A stretch of DNA of 64,000 nucleotides from Niveispirillum sp048066115 (GCF_048066115.1 NZ_JBLTYX010000011.1:1-64000), one strand, 5' to 3'. Shown: positions 50,795 to 59,066, numbered from the stretch's first letter. Notes: generated by a model from the sequence alone, not told the origin. Made by a program: numbers and translations.

Positions 50795-51600
50795 GCCTGT
50801 CTTTGCCGGGCGGCTTCCGGTTCGTCTCCCCCCTGCGCGATGGCGCCCGGCGCCTGCTGGACCTTGTCCTGCCGCCGCGTTGCTTGTCCTGCGGGGAAGA
50901 GGTGGGGGTGGCGGGTGCGCTGTGCGCCGGCTGCTGGCAGGGGATTTCCTTCATCGCCGCCCCGCATTGTGCCCGCTGCGGCCTGCCCTTCGATTACGAC
51001 CCGACGGGGGAGGGGACGGGCAATCTGGTCTGCGGCGCCTGTCTGGCAAGGCCGCCGAACTTCGACCGCTGCCGCTCGGTTTTCGCCTATGACGATGCCA
51101 GCCGGTCGCTGCTGCTGGGGTTCAAGCATGGCGACCGCACCGATTGCGCGCCAGCCTTCGCGCAATGGCTGGCGCGGGCCGGGGCGGGTCTGCTGGCCGA
51201 TGGCGACGTGATCATCGCCCCGGTGCCGCTGCATCGCTGGCGCCTGTTGAAGCGGCGGTACAACCAGTCGGCCCTGCTGGCGCTGGAACTGGGGCGGCTG
51301 ACGGGCCGGCCCGTGCTGCCCGACCTGCTGATCCGCCGCCGCGCCACGCCCAGCCAGGGCGGGCTGACGGCCAAGGGCCGGGCCCGCAATGTGGAGGGCG
51401 CCTTCGTCCTGAACCCACGCTGGCGCGACAAGGCGAAGGATGCCCGCATCCTGCTGGTCGATGACGTCTTCACTACGGGTGCCACCGTGGGCGAATGCGC
51501 CCGCGCGCTTCGCCGGGGCGGGGTGCGGGCGGTGGATGTGCTGACCCTGGCCCGTGTGGTGCGGCCGGTGATTCTGGATGAGGTGGGCGAAGCTGGCTGA
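50791..51600 (+). CDS. comF: ComF family phosphoribosyltransferase-like protein
   Basis: A 269-residue cytoplasmic ComF/GntX-type protein, linked to DNA uptake or use in other bacteria. The N-terminal zinc finger is made of CLSCGEEVG, CAGCW, CARCGLPF and CGACL pairs. A linker ending FDRCRSVFAYDD leads to a type I phosphoribosyltransferase domain with the PRPP loop ARILLVDDVFTTGATVGE. LKRRYNQSALLALELGR and ATPSQGGLTAKGRARNVEGAF are also conserved. It starts inside the stop codon of the secreted protein gene, which is unusual for comF. In alphaproteobacteria comF is commonly near grxC and a nitrilase gene, as here. Confidence 0.92.
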   Translation: MSLSLPGGFRFVSPLRDGARRLLDLVLPPRCLSCGEEVGVAGALCAGCWQGISFIAAPHCARCGLPFDYDPTGEGTGNLVCGACLARPPNFDRCRSVFAYDDASRSLLLGFKHGDRTDCAPAFAQWLARAGAGLLADGDVIIAPVPLHRWRLLKRRYNQSALLALELGRLTGRPVLPDLLIRRRATPSQGGLTAKGRARNVEGAFVLNPRWRDKAKDARILLVDDVFTTGATVGECARALRRGGVRAVDVLTLARVVRPVILDEVGEAG

Positions 51601-51729
51601 TCCAACCCTGTCCCCAGGGCGCTGAGCGCCGGGCAAGGGTGCCCTGCAACGCTTCGATCTTTGCCACATGCCCCGGCATGTTCATATTATGGTCAGCGAA
51701 CCGTCACTCATGCGAGGGAACCCAGCACC

Positions 51730-51999
51730 ATGTCCGCGCCCAAGGTCGAGATCTATACCAGCCCCTGGTGCGGCTACTGCACCCGCGCCAAGAGCCTGCT
51801 GGACCGCAAGGGCGTGGATTATATCGAGATCGACGTGATGGCCGAACCGGCCCGCCGGTCGGAGATGACCGACCGCGCCGGTGGCCGCACCAGCGTGCCG
51901 CAGGTCTTCATCGACGGGCAGCATATCGGCGGCTGCGACGATACCCATGCCCTGGACCGCGCCGGCAAGCTGGACTCCATGCTGGGCATCGGGGCCTGA
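51730..51999 (+). CDS. grxC: Glutaredoxin 3
   Basis: An 89-residue glutaredoxin reducing disulfides with glutathione. The start at 51730 (MSAPKVEIYTSPWCGYCTRAKSLL) gives the conventional length. The active site is CGYC, followed by TSVPQVFIDGQHIGGCDDTHALD, where the cis-Pro (TSVPQ) and GGCDD glutathione-binding loop match GrxC. It sits 129 bases after comF and six bases before the nitrilase gene, so grxC-nitrilase-truA is likely one transcript. Confidence 0.95.
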   Translation: MSAPKVEIYTSPWCGYCTRAKSLLDRKGVDYIEIDVMAEPARRSEMTDRAGGRTSVPQVFIDGQHIGGCDDTHALDRAGKLDSMLGIGA

Positions 52000-52004
52000 C
52001 CCGC

Positions 52005-52829
52005 ATGACCGACACGCTGCGCGCCGCCCTGGTCCAGGTCAATGCCGGGCCGGAGATTCTGCCCAATCTGGAACAGGCCGGCATCTTCGTCCGCCAGGCC
52101 GTGGCGCAGGGTGCGCAACTGGTCTGCCTGCCCGAGAATGTTTCCCTGATGGCGCAGGGGCGGGAGAAGATCCTGGCCAGGGTGAAGCCGGAGGATACCC
52201 ATCCCGGCGTGCCCTTCTTCCGCGATCTGGCGCGGGAAACCGGCGCCTGGATCATGACCGGTACCTTGGGATGCCTGTTGCCCGACGGGCGCGTGGCCAA
52301 CCGCGCCTTCGTGATCAGCCCGGAAGGCGAGATCACCGCCCGGTATGACAAGATCCACATGTTCGACGTGGATCTGGCCGGTGGCGAAAGCTATCGCGAA
52401 AGCGCCACCTACCGCCCCGGTGAACAGGCGGTGGTCGCCCCCACGCCCTGGGGCGGGCTGGGGATGAGCATCTGTTACGATGTGCGCTTCGCCTATCTCT
52501 ACCGCGCCCTGGCCAAGGCCGGCGCCAGTCTGATCACCGTTCCCGCCGCCTTCACCGTGCCCACGGGTCGGGCGCATTGGCATGTGCTGCTGCGCGCCCG
52601 CGCCATCGAGACGGGGTGCTTCATCCTGGCCCCGGCCCAGACCGGAACCCATGATGGCGGCCGTGGCACCTATGGCCATTCCGTGATCATCAGCCCCTGG
52701 GGCGAGGTGCTGGCCGATGCCGGGGAGGAACCGGGCGTGGTGATCGCCGACCTGGACCTGTCCAAGGTGCAAGAGGCCCGCCGCATGGTGCCAAGCCTGG
52801 GTCATGACCGCAGCTTCGCGGGTCCGTGA
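52005..52829 (+). CDS. Carbon-nitrogen hydrolase (Nit/omega-amidase type)
   Basis: A 274-residue cytoplasmic amidase of the nitrilase superfamily, probably acting on deaminated glutathione (Nit1-like) or an omega-amide. The catalytic Glu-Lys-Cys set is present: VCLPENVSLM (Glu), YDKIHMFDVDL (Lys) and GMSICYDVRFAYLYRAL (Cys), with a second Glu in ARAIETGCFILAPAQTG. The start is the ATG at 52005, five bases after the grxC stop. Its stop overlaps the GTG start of truA. Pairing of nit and grxC is common in alphaproteobacteria and supports a glutathione-repair role. Confidence 0.93.
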   Translation: MTDTLRAALVQVNAGPEILPNLEQAGIFVRQAVAQGAQLVCLPENVSLMAQGREKILARVKPEDTHPGVPFFRDLARETGAWIMTGTLGCLLPDGRVANRAFVISPEGEITARYDKIHMFDVDLAGGESYRESATYRPGEQAVVAPTPWGGLGMSICYDVRFAYLYRALAKAGASLITVPAAFTVPTGRAHWHVLLRARAIETGCFILAPAQTGTHDGGRGTYGHSVIISPWGEVLADAGEEPGVVIADLDLSKVQEARRMVPSLGHDRSFAGP

Positions 52830-53635
52830 TCTTGGCTCAGCGCTGGAAAATCACCGTCGAGTTCAATGGCACGCCCTTCCTGGGCTGGCAGCGCCAGGAC
52901 CATGGCCCTTCCGTCCAGGGTTGCCTGGAAGAGGCGGTGACGCGGTTTTCGCAGGAGAAGGTGACGGTGCATGCCGCCGGCCGCACCGACAGCGGCGTGC
53001 ATGCCACCGGCATGGTGGCCAGCTTCGACCTGGAAAAGCCGGTCAGCGCCGACAAGGTGCGCGACGCGCTGAACTATCACCTGAAGCCCAACCCCATCGC
53101 CGTGCTGAAGGCCGAAGCGATGGAGGGTGATTTCCACGCCCGTTTCACCTGCATTGGCCGCTCCTATCTCTACCGCATCACCAACCGCCGATCTCCGTTG
53201 GCGCTGGATGCCGGCCGGTCCTGGCTGGTCTCCCACCCGCTGGATGCCGACGCCATGCACATGGCCGCCCAGCGCCTGATCGGCAAACATGATTTCAGCA
53301 GCTTCCGCGCCTCGCTCTGCCAGGCGGCCAGCCCGGTGAAGACCCTGGCCGAACTGTCGGTCAGTCGGGAGGGGGAGGAGGTGCGGATCATCGCCCGCGC
53401 CCGGTCCTTCCTGCACCATCAGGTGCGCAACATGGTCGGCACCCTGAAGATGGTGGGGGAGGGGCGCTGGACCGCCGACGATGTGTCGGCCGCCCTGGAG
53501 GCGCGCAACCGCGCCGCCGCCGGCCAGACGGCGCCGTCGGATGGGCTCTATTTCACCCGCGCCTATTATCCCGGTGACGAGTTCCCTGAGCCCATGACCG
53601 ACGGCCCCAGTGCCCCATCCTCCACCAGCGGATAG
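52826..53635 (+). CDS. truA: tRNA pseudouridine(38-40) synthase TruA
   Basis: Makes pseudouridine at positions 38-40 of the anticodon stem-loop. It starts with GTG overlapping the previous stop codon (GTGA at 52826-52829); TTG at 52832 is an alternative. Motifs are WKITVEFNGTPFLGWQRQ at the N-terminus, AAGRTDSGVHATG (catalytic Asp), FHARFTCIGRSYLYRI and RARSFLHHQVRNMVGTL. The 269-residue length fits, but the last 15 or so residues (EFPEPMTDGPSAPSSTSG) are atypical. They are encoded by sequence that overlaps the 3' end of the convergent dipeptidase gene by 70 bases. Confidence 0.95.
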   Translation: MILAQRWKITVEFNGTPFLGWQRQDHGPSVQGCLEEAVTRFSQEKVTVHAAGRTDSGVHATGMVASFDLEKPVSADKVRDALNYHLKPNPIAVLKAEAMEGDFHARFTCIGRSYLYRITNRRSPLALDAGRSWLVSHPLDADAMHMAAQRLIGKHDFSSFRASLCQAASPVKTLAELSVSREGEEVRIIARARSFLHHQVRNMVGTLKMVGEGRWTADDVSAALEARNRAAAGQTAPSDGLYFTRAYYPGDEFPEPMTDGPSAPSSTSG

Positions 53636-54141
53636 GTGGCAGCGCCCGGCAGCTGGTAGTGCCACCATTCGAAGGCGTAATGCTGCCAGCCCGCTGCCGC
53701 CATGATGCCCAGCAGCAGCGACCGGTTGCGCTGGGCCTCCACCGGAATGGTCGTGTCGGCATGGAAGGCGATGGGCCGCATATCGTCGAAATCGGTGCCC
53801 ATCTCCAGCATTGTGCCATCGGGTAATGCCAGGGTCAGGTCCACGGCCACGCCGCGTCCATGGCTGGACCCGATGCGCGGATCGGCGATGAAGGTCGGGT
53901 CGGGCAGGGCGTTCCACAGCGCCCATTGCGCCGCCGGTGGCCGATAGCCGTCGAAGATGCGCAGCCGCAACCCCTGTGCCGCCGCCAGCCGGATCGACCG
54001 TGCCAGTGCCGCGGCGGCCTCGGGATGCAGCAGGCAGAGCGGCCGCGCGAAGATCGGCCTTCCCGTCAGATTGTCGGCCGTGGCATAGCGAAGGTCGAGA
54101 TCGACATCGAAATCCGGCGGGGCGATGGTCACGAACCGCAT
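53566..54141 (-). CDS. D-alanyl-D-alanine dipeptidase (VanX/DdpX family)
   Basis: A 191-residue zinc dipeptidase that cleaves D-Ala-D-Ala, probably in cell-wall turnover rather than vancomycin resistance. Starting at 54141 (MRFVTIAPPDFDVDLDLRYATADN) gives a standard N-terminus; further upstream sequence is repeat-derived. The zinc motif SSHGRGVAVDL (S-x-H-x-x-G-x-A-x-D) and EWWHY (catalytic Glu, third His) are intact, and RIFDGYRPPAAQ matches the conserved Arg loop. No signal peptide is seen, so it is cytoplasmic. Its 3' end overlaps truA by 70 bases on the opposite strand. Confidence 0.93.
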   Translation of the reverse strand: MRFVTIAPPDFDVDLDLRYATADNLTGRPIFARPLCLLHPEAAAALARSIRLAAAQGLRLRIFDGYRPPAAQWALWNALPDPTFIADPRIGSSHGRGVAVDLTLALPDGTMLEMGTDFDDMRPIAFHADTTIPVEAQRNRSLLLGIMAAAGWQHYAFEWWHYQLPGAATYPLVEDGALGPSVMGSGNSSPG

Positions 54142-54206
54142 GGGGAACCCTTGTTGTTGCTGTCGAGACCTTATACCAACAGCATGAGACTTCGGCTCGT
54201 GCTGTT

Positions 54207-54296
54207 GGAGGCCGGCGACTGCCGGCCCGCGACCACGTGGTCGCACAAGCCAAGCCGCCGGATGGCGGCGCCCGGCGTTTGAGGGAACATGAAGCG
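54207..54296. repeat. Multi-hairpin intergenic repeat, copy C
   Basis: Full-length copy. The central palindrome GCGACCACGTGGTCGC is at 54229-54244. The third stem is CCGCC-GGAT-GGCGG (54255-54268), which replaces the CCCGC/GCGGG of copies A and B with matching changes on both sides. It abuts an inverted repeat (AACAGCATGAG-type arms, 54179-54206) on the left and ends 15 bases before tsaB. Reading through it makes the dipeptidase and tsaB appear N-terminally extended. Confidence 0.85.
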
Positions 54297-54311
54297 AAGC
54301 GGAATACGCCA

Positions 54312-55004
54312 ATGATCACGCTTGGCCTGGATACGGCGACCAGCGCCTGTGCCGTTGCCCTGTGGGACGCCGCATCGGGCCGGACCCTGGCCGTGCGCGC
54401 GGAAACCATGCAGCGCGGCCTGGCGGAAAAGCTGGTGCCAATGGTGCAGGACACGCTGGCGGAAGCCGGGGTCAGCTTCGCGCAACTGTCGCGCATCGGC
54501 GTCACCGTGGGGCCGGGCACCTTCACCGGCCTGCGTATCGGTCTGGCCGCCGCACGCGGCTTCGCGCTGGCTGCCGGTTGCCCCCTGGTGGGGGTGACGA
54601 CGCTGGAGGCCGCCACTACCGGCCTGGACGAGCATGCCCGGAGCGGCCGCACCCTGCTGGCCGCCATCGAAAGCCGGCGGGACGACCTGTTCCTGCAGCC
54701 CTTTGCCGCCGGCCTGTCGCCGCTGGCGGAGCCAGCGGACGTGCTGCCCCCCGACCTGCCCGCCTATGCGGCGGCCCACCTGCCCGCCGGCCCCCTGCTG
54801 ATCGTCGGCGACGCGGCCGCCCGCGCGGCGGCGGCCCTGGGTGCCTGGGCGGGGGATGTGCAGGTGGTGGAAACGACGGGTGCGGCGGAAGCCCTGGCCA
54901 CCGCCCGCATCGCGGCGGCTCAGGATGCGGCCGGCATCGCGGCGCGCGTGGCCGATCCCTTCTATCTGCGTCCGCCCGACGTCACCCTGCCCAAGCAGGG
55001 GTGA
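54312..55004 (+). CDS. tsaB: tRNA threonylcarbamoyladenosine biosynthesis protein TsaB
   Basis: Partner of TsaD and TsaE in making the t6A modification at position 37 of tRNAs reading ANN codons; an inactive ATPase-fold protein that stabilises TsaD. At 230 residues the N-terminal ITLGLDTATSACAVALWD, VTVGPGTFTGLRIGLAAARGFA (the TsaB hallmark) and GVTTLEA are all present. It starts at 54312, just after repeat copy C. rimI follows five bases downstream, a conserved pairing in many bacteria. Confidence 0.95.
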   Translation: MITLGLDTATSACAVALWDAASGRTLAVRAETMQRGLAEKLVPMVQDTLAEAGVSFAQLSRIGVTVGPGTFTGLRIGLAAARGFALAAGCPLVGVTTLEAATTGLDEHARSGRTLLAAIESRRDDLFLQPFAAGLSPLAEPADVLPPDLPAYAAAHLPAGPLLIVGDAAARAAAALGAWAGDVQVVETTGAAEALATARIAAAQDAAGIAARVADPFYLRPPDVTLPKQG

Positions 55005-55009
55005 GGGGC

Positions 55010-55492
55010 ATGGCGGACATGGTGGACATGGTGGACATCCTTCCCGCCGGTCTGGCCCATGCGCGTGTGCTGGCGGCCCTGCACGCGGTGGCTTTTGCCG
55101 ACCCGGCCTTGTCGGGCCCCGCCTGGGACGAAGGTGCCTTCGCGTCGCTGCTGGCCACGCCGGGGGTGGAAGGCTTCATCCTGACCCTGGAAGGGGAGCC
55201 CGTGGCCCTGTCGCTCTGGCGCCATGTGCTGGACGAGGCGGAGCTGCTGACCATCGGCGCCATCCCCGACGCGCGCGGCCGGGGGCTGGGCGGCACTCTG
55301 CTGCGCCATGGCCTGGCGCATCTGGCGGGGCTGGGCGTGACCCGGGTCTTCCTAGAAGTCGCGGTTACAAATACAGCCGCGATCCGAGTCTATGCTTCCG
55401 CAGGCTTCACGAATGCCGGAAGGCGGCGCGGTTATTATCGACATCGTGAACAATCGATTGACGCGGACGTCATGGTGACTGATCTGGCGTAG
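55010..55492 (+). CDS. rimI: Ribosomal-protein-alanine N-acetyltransferase RimI family
   Basis: A 160-residue GNAT enzyme expected to acetylate the N-terminus of ribosomal protein S18. The CoA-binding motif is LLTIGAIPDARGRGLGGTLLRHGLAHLAGLGV (R-x-x-G-x-G seen as RGRGLGG), followed by VFLEVAVTNTAAIRVYASAGF, which is the RimI N-x-x-A-x-x-x-Y-x-x-x-GF. The N-terminus is MADMVDMVDILP, coded by tandem nine-base ATGGTGGAC repeats, so three start codons are possible. The gene lies five bases after tsaB and the two are co-transcribed. Confidence 0.9.
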   Translation: MADMVDMVDILPAGLAHARVLAALHAVAFADPALSGPAWDEGAFASLLATPGVEGFILTLEGEPVALSLWRHVLDEAELLTIGAIPDARGRGLGGTLLRHGLAHLAGLGVTRVFLEVAVTNTAAIRVYASAGFTNAGRRRGYYRHREQSIDADVMVTDLA

Positions 55493-55502
55493 CCCGGATT
55501 GG

Positions 55503-55793
55503 TTAAGGCTTCTTGACCAAAAGCCGCTGAACCCCCTCCGGACTCGCGGGATTCTCCGGTTGCGGATCGGCAACGATGTAGCCGTGTTCACGTAGGGAAG
55601 CCGGAACATTGCGAGAGGGCTCGCCAAAATTCATTCGTACTTCAATGGTTTGCCCGGAATGCATCCGCTCGACGGCAAGTTTTGTGCGGACGAATGTCAT
55701 GGGACAGACAAGAGTGGTTATGTCAAGGAACTGGTCTGGTATGTTTGTCACGATGATCGATTCCTTTGATATCGTACCAAATCGATATTGCAT
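55503..55793 (-). CDS. TusA/SirA-like sulfurtransferase family protein
   Basis: A small cytoplasmic TusA-fold protein that carries sulfur on a conserved cysteine. The family motif is FLDITTLVCPMTFVRTKLAVERMHSGQTIEVRMN, with CPM as the active Cys-Pro. The full length from 55793 is 96 residues. A GTG at 55751 with AAAGGA upstream would give 82 residues, the normal TusA size, and may be the true start. No dsr or sox genes are nearby, so the sulfur route (tRNA thiolation or cofactor) is not defined. It is divergent from mucR. Confidence 0.85.
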   Translation of the reverse strand: MQYRFGTISKESIIVTNIPDQFLDITTLVCPMTFVRTKLAVERMHSGQTIEVRMNFGEPSRNVPASLREHGYIVADPQPENPASPEGVQRLLVKKP

Positions 55794-55848
55794 GGTGTTG
55801 AAATACGACTTATATCACGATCGAGTTTCTTGGTTGGAGCAATGATAC

Positions 55849-56271
55849 ATGAGCAACGCATCCTCCTCGCCCGAACTTTTGTCTCTCACGACCGAAATCG
55901 TCGCGGCCCATGTTTCCAACAATACAGTCGCAATCAACGATCTTGCGTCGTTGATTGAGCAGGTTTACCGCACGTTGGCCAACATCGGCACAGAGCCGGT
56001 GGTGCAGAGCGAGAAGCCGCAGCCGGCCGTCGCCATCAAGAAGTCGGTGACCCCCGAATATATTATCTGTCTGGAAGATGGGAAGAAGCTGAAAATGCTG
56101 AAGCGCCATCTGAAGACCGCCTACAACATGTCGCCGGAAGAATACCGCGACCGTTGGGGCCTGCCGCCGGATTATCCGATGGTCGCGCCGAACTATGCCA
56201 AGCAGCGTTCGCGTCTGGCCAAGCAGATCGGTCTGGGTACCCGCGCCCGCCGCGCCGGTGAGGACGAGTAA
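55849..56271 (+). CDS. mucR: MucR/Ros family zinc-finger transcriptional regulator
   Basis: A 140-residue global regulator of the alphaproteobacterial Ros/MucR type, binding AT-rich DNA and controlling exopolysaccharide, motility and cell-cycle genes. The DNA-binding C-terminus reads VTPEYIICLEDGKKLKMLKRHLKTAYNMSPEEYRDRWGLPPDYPMVAPNYAKQRSRLAKQIGLG, with the single Cys and two His of the prokaryotic zinc finger. The N-terminal helices (LTTEIVAAHVSNNTVAINDLASLI) mediate oligomers. It is followed by a strong terminator (56310-56340). Confidence 0.95.
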   Translation: MSNASSSPELLSLTTEIVAAHVSNNTVAINDLASLIEQVYRTLANIGTEPVVQSEKPQPAVAIKKSVTPEYIICLEDGKKLKMLKRHLKTAYNMSPEEYRDRWGLPPDYPMVAPNYAKQRSRLAKQIGLGTRARRAGEDE

Positions 56272-56619
56272 GTTTCTATCCCGCCATCGGGCGGGTTGGG
56301 TTGAGGGGGAAGGGGGCGGCCAACGGGTCGCCCCCTTTCTCGTTTGGAGCCCCTCAACCAATGTGATTTGTGCATGGCACCGCTTCATACCTACCCGCAG
56401 ACCCCCTAGGTCTTTGAAAGTTGCGGGACATGGGCATGAAACTTTCGTGATCGACCCGCGCATTGTGACACAGTGGGTTGACCCGCCTGCAGCAGTTCGT
56501 GTTATGCCAATGGTCGAAGGCGGCGACCGTCACGCCCGATGAACCCGTGAAAGACGGGACAGGGGACGGGGATGGTTGCGGGCGTTCCCCCGTGCCGGCT
56601 ACCCAGAATATGTGAGAGC
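56272..56619 (+). other. Region between mucR and olsB
   Basis: A 348-base gap. It holds the mucR terminator (56310-56340) and then the olsB leader. GAAAGTT and AACTTTC at roughly 56416-56447 form a short inverted repeat around 17 bases. No -35/-10 pair is convincing. A weak ribosome binding site (GTGAGAG) precedes the ATG at 56620. Confidence 0.4.
56310..56340 (+). terminator. Terminator of mucR
   Basis: AAGGGGGCG (56310-56318) pairs with CGCCCCCTT (56329-56337) around a ten-base loop and is followed by TCT. It lies 39 bases after the mucR stop codon. Confidence 0.8.
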
Positions 56620-57438
56620 ATGGCTGACATCATTTCCACCGATGCCCTGATTTCCGGCGAACTTCGTGCCGGCAATCTGGAGGTTCGTCTGGCGGATACC
56701 GCCGCCGAGGTCGCTGCCGCCCAGCGCCTGCGCTACCGTGTCTTCTATGAGGAGATGGCGGCCAAGCCCACGCCGGAGATGGCGGCCCAGCGGCGCGACT
56801 TCGATATGTTCGACGGGTTGTGCGATCACCTGCTGGTCATCGACCACAGCCTGGGTGGCGGCGTCGATGCCGTGGTCGGCACCTATCGCCTGATCCGTCG
56901 CGCCACCGCGGCCCGCGCCGGCTCCTTCTACTCGTCCGACGAATACGACATCTCCCGGATCGAGGAATATCCGGGTGAGGTGCTGGAACTGGGCCGGTCC
57001 TGCGTCGACCTGGCCTATCGCAGCCGCGGCACGATGCAGCTGCTGTGGCGCGGCATCGCCGCCTATTCCGCGCATTACGACATCAAGCTGATGTTCGGCT
57101 GTGCCAGCCTGCCGGGCACCGACCCCAAGGCCCTGGCCCTGCCGCTTTCTTACCTCTACTACCATCATCTGGCGCCGCCGGCCCTGCGCCCCGTGGCGCT
57201 GCCGCACCGCTATGTCGAGATGGCGATGATGGACGAACATGACATCGACCCCCGCCGCGGCATCAACGAGGTGCCGGCCCTGATCAAGGGGTACCTGCGG
57301 GTGGGTGGTTTCGTGGGCGAGGGGGCGGTGGTCGACCATCAGTTCAACACCACCGACGTCTCCATCGTCGTGAAGACCGACATGATCACCGACAAGTACC
57401 TGCGCCATTACGAGCGCCGGGGTTCGTCGCTGATCTGA
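56620..57438 (+). CDS. olsB: L-ornithine N-alpha-acyltransferase
   Basis: Makes lyso-ornithine lipid by transferring a 3-hydroxyacyl group from acyl-ACP to ornithine. It is 272 residues from the ATG at 56620. The GNAT-like core has LEVRLADTAAEVAAAQRLRYRVFYEEMAAK, CDHLLVIDHS, VGTYRLIRRATA, EVLELGRSCVDLAYRSRGTMQLLWRGIAAY and LMFGCASLPGTDP, all diagnostic of OlsB. The olsA gene follows after 33 bases, the usual order, so phosphate-free membrane lipids can be made from this operon. In relatives it is induced by phosphate limitation; a Pho box is not obvious here. Confidence 0.95.
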   Translation: MADIISTDALISGELRAGNLEVRLADTAAEVAAAQRLRYRVFYEEMAAKPTPEMAAQRRDFDMFDGLCDHLLVIDHSLGGGVDAVVGTYRLIRRATAARAGSFYSSDEYDISRIEEYPGEVLELGRSCVDLAYRSRGTMQLLWRGIAAYSAHYDIKLMFGCASLPGTDPKALALPLSYLYYHHLAPPALRPVALPHRYVEMAMMDEHDIDPRRGINEVPALIKGYLRVGGFVGEGAVVDHQFNTTDVSIVVKTDMITDKYLRHYERRGSSLI

Positions 57439-57471
57439 TCCCAGGAACTGCGGAGCGACGGGCGGCTAGGC

Positions 57472-58266
57472 ATGGATATCGGCTCGACGCTGCTGGGACT
57501 GTCGCGGTTGACGGTCTATGCGCTGTTCACCCTGGCTCTGATCCCGGTGCAGATTGTGCTGCTGCGCCTGTCGCCGCAGGCGGGGGCCACGCGCTTTCCC
57601 CGCTTCTATCACCGGGTCTGCTGCCGCATCCTGGGGCTGGAGGTGGTGGTCAGGGGTGTGCCGGCCGACGGAAGGTCGGTGCTGTTCATCGCCAACCATT
57701 CCTCCTATCTGGACATCCCCGTCCTGGGTTCCGTCCTGCCGGTCAGCTTCATCGCCAAGGCGGAGGTCAGTGGCTGGGCCGGGTTCGGCCTGCTGGCACG
57801 GCTGCAGCGCACGGTGTTCGTGGACCGCACGGCCCGGCACAAGGCCGATGAACAGCGCGACACGATCCAGGGAAGGCTGCAATCCGGTGACAATCTGGTG
57901 CTGTTCCCGGAAGGGACCAGCAGCGACGGCAACCGCACCCTGCCGTTCAAGACGGCCCTGTTCGCCGTCGCCTCCACCCGCATCGCGGAAAGGCCCCTGA
58001 CGGTACAGCCGGTCAGCGTCACCGCCACGCATCTGGACGGCATTCCCCTGGGCCATGTCTGGCGCCAGCTCTATGCCTGGTATGGCGACATGGAACTGCC
58101 GCCGCATCTGTGGCGTGCGGTGCGCGCCGGCCGGCTGCGCGTGACCGTGGAATTCCACCCGGCCCAGTCGCTGGAAACGGCCGGTTCGCGCAAGGCCCTG
58201 GCGGAGATCTGCTGGCAGTCGGTGGCCGGCGGCGTGGAACGCGCCGTTACCGGGCGTGCCGCCTGA
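57472..58266 (+). CDS. olsA: Lyso-ornithine lipid O-acyltransferase / 1-acylglycerol-3-phosphate acyltransferase
   Basis: Adds the second fatty acyl chain to lyso-ornithine lipid; a PlsC-type enzyme of 264 residues. A hydrophobic N-terminus (LTVYALFTLALIPVQIVLL) anchors it in the inner membrane. Acyltransferase motif I is NHSSYLDIP (H-x4-D), motif II is near VFVDRTARHKADEQRDT and motif III FPEGTSSDGNRTLPFK. It lies in operon with olsB. Its stop codon is immediately followed by the stop codon of the convergent Smr gene, with no bases between them. Confidence 0.92.
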   Translation: MDIGSTLLGLSRLTVYALFTLALIPVQIVLLRLSPQAGATRFPRFYHRVCCRILGLEVVVRGVPADGRSVLFIANHSSYLDIPVLGSVLPVSFIAKAEVSGWAGFGLLARLQRTVFVDRTARHKADEQRDTIQGRLQSGDNLVLFPEGTSSDGNRTLPFKTALFAVASTRIAERPLTVQPVSVTATHLDGIPLGHVWRQLYAWYGDMELPPHLWRAVRAGRLRVTVEFHPAQSLETAGSRKALAEICWQSVAGGVERAVTGRAA

Positions 58267-58890
58267 TCACCCCTCGCGCCGCCGTTTCAGCAGCACATAA
58301 TAGGCCCCCCCGCCGCCATGCTGGGGCTGCGCCTGATGCACGGACAGCACCAGCCGCCCCACCTCCGCCTCGCGCAGCCAGCGCGGCACGGACAGGCGCA
58401 GCACGCCCTCGCCGCGCGGCATCTGCCCCTTGCCGGTGATCACCAGCACCATGCGCCGCCCGGCGGCATGCGACCGGCGGATGAAGCCGATCAGCGCGTC
58501 ATGCGCTTCGCTCTGGGTCATGCCGTGCAGGTCGACGCGCGCATCGATGCCCATGCGGCCCTTGCGCACCTTCTCGTCCGTGCGCTTGTCCACCCCGGCC
58601 ACCCGGCCCAGGGGGGAGGGAGCCAGTTGCACATTGACCCGTGCCTTTTCCGCCACCGGCACGGCGCGCAGCAGTTCGGCCAGCCGCTCAGCCGGCACCT
58701 TGATGGCGGGGGCCGCTTCCATTGCCCGTGGGGCGGGCGCCGGTGCCGGCGCGACAGGGGCTGCGGCAGGCACTTTCTTGGGCGGTGGCGTCTTGCGGTT
58801 CTTGGAGACGAGAGGGGCCGCATCGCGGACCACATTATGCCACAGCGCCAGTTCGTCCGCCGTCGGCAGTTTGGGACGGCGTCCGCTCAT
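58267..58890 (-). CDS. Smr domain protein
   Basis: A 207-residue protein with a C-terminal Smr (MutS2-type) nuclease-like domain. The hallmark DLHGMT is in ARVDLHGMTQSEAHDALIGFI, and the TGKG motif in MVLVITGKGQMPRGEGVLR. The N-terminal half is Pro/Ala/Lys-rich and probably disordered (KTPPPKKVPAAAPVAPAPAP). Members cleave RNA or DNA; the role in proteobacteria is not settled. It is convergent with olsA, sharing no spacer. Confidence 0.9.
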   Translation of the reverse strand: MSGRRPKLPTADELALWHNVVRDAAPLVSKNRKTPPPKKVPAAAPVAPAPAPAPRAMEAAPAIKVPAERLAELLRAVPVAEKARVNVQLAPSPLGRVAGVDKRTDEKVRKGRMGIDARVDLHGMTQSEAHDALIGFIRRSHAAGRRMVLVITGKGQMPRGEGVLRLSVPRWLREAEVGRLVLSVHQAQPQHGGGGAYYVLLKRRREG

Positions 58891-59066
58891 GGTGCACCCG
58901 CCGCGCCCTGGGGGGGCGCGCCATCATCGGCATATGGGGGCGGTCGGCGGAACAAGTCAGGGCCTTCACAGGACAGGAGGATCGGCAGCAGGTAGCATCC
59001 ATGGCCCCGCCGGGCAATGGAAGCCGGGACATGGGTTCCATCCGCTGGGGGAAAACAGAAGCCTGC

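Noticed and set aside
54142..54312. N-terminal extensions of the dipeptidase and tsaB genes
   Set aside because: The added residues are encoded by repeat copy C and its flank, and family alignments start at the ATGs at 54141 and 54312.
55010..55040. Tandem ATGGTGGAC units at the rimI start as a regulatory repeat
   Set aside because: They simply encode MVD repeats at the N-terminus and probably arose by slippage; they only make the start ambiguous.
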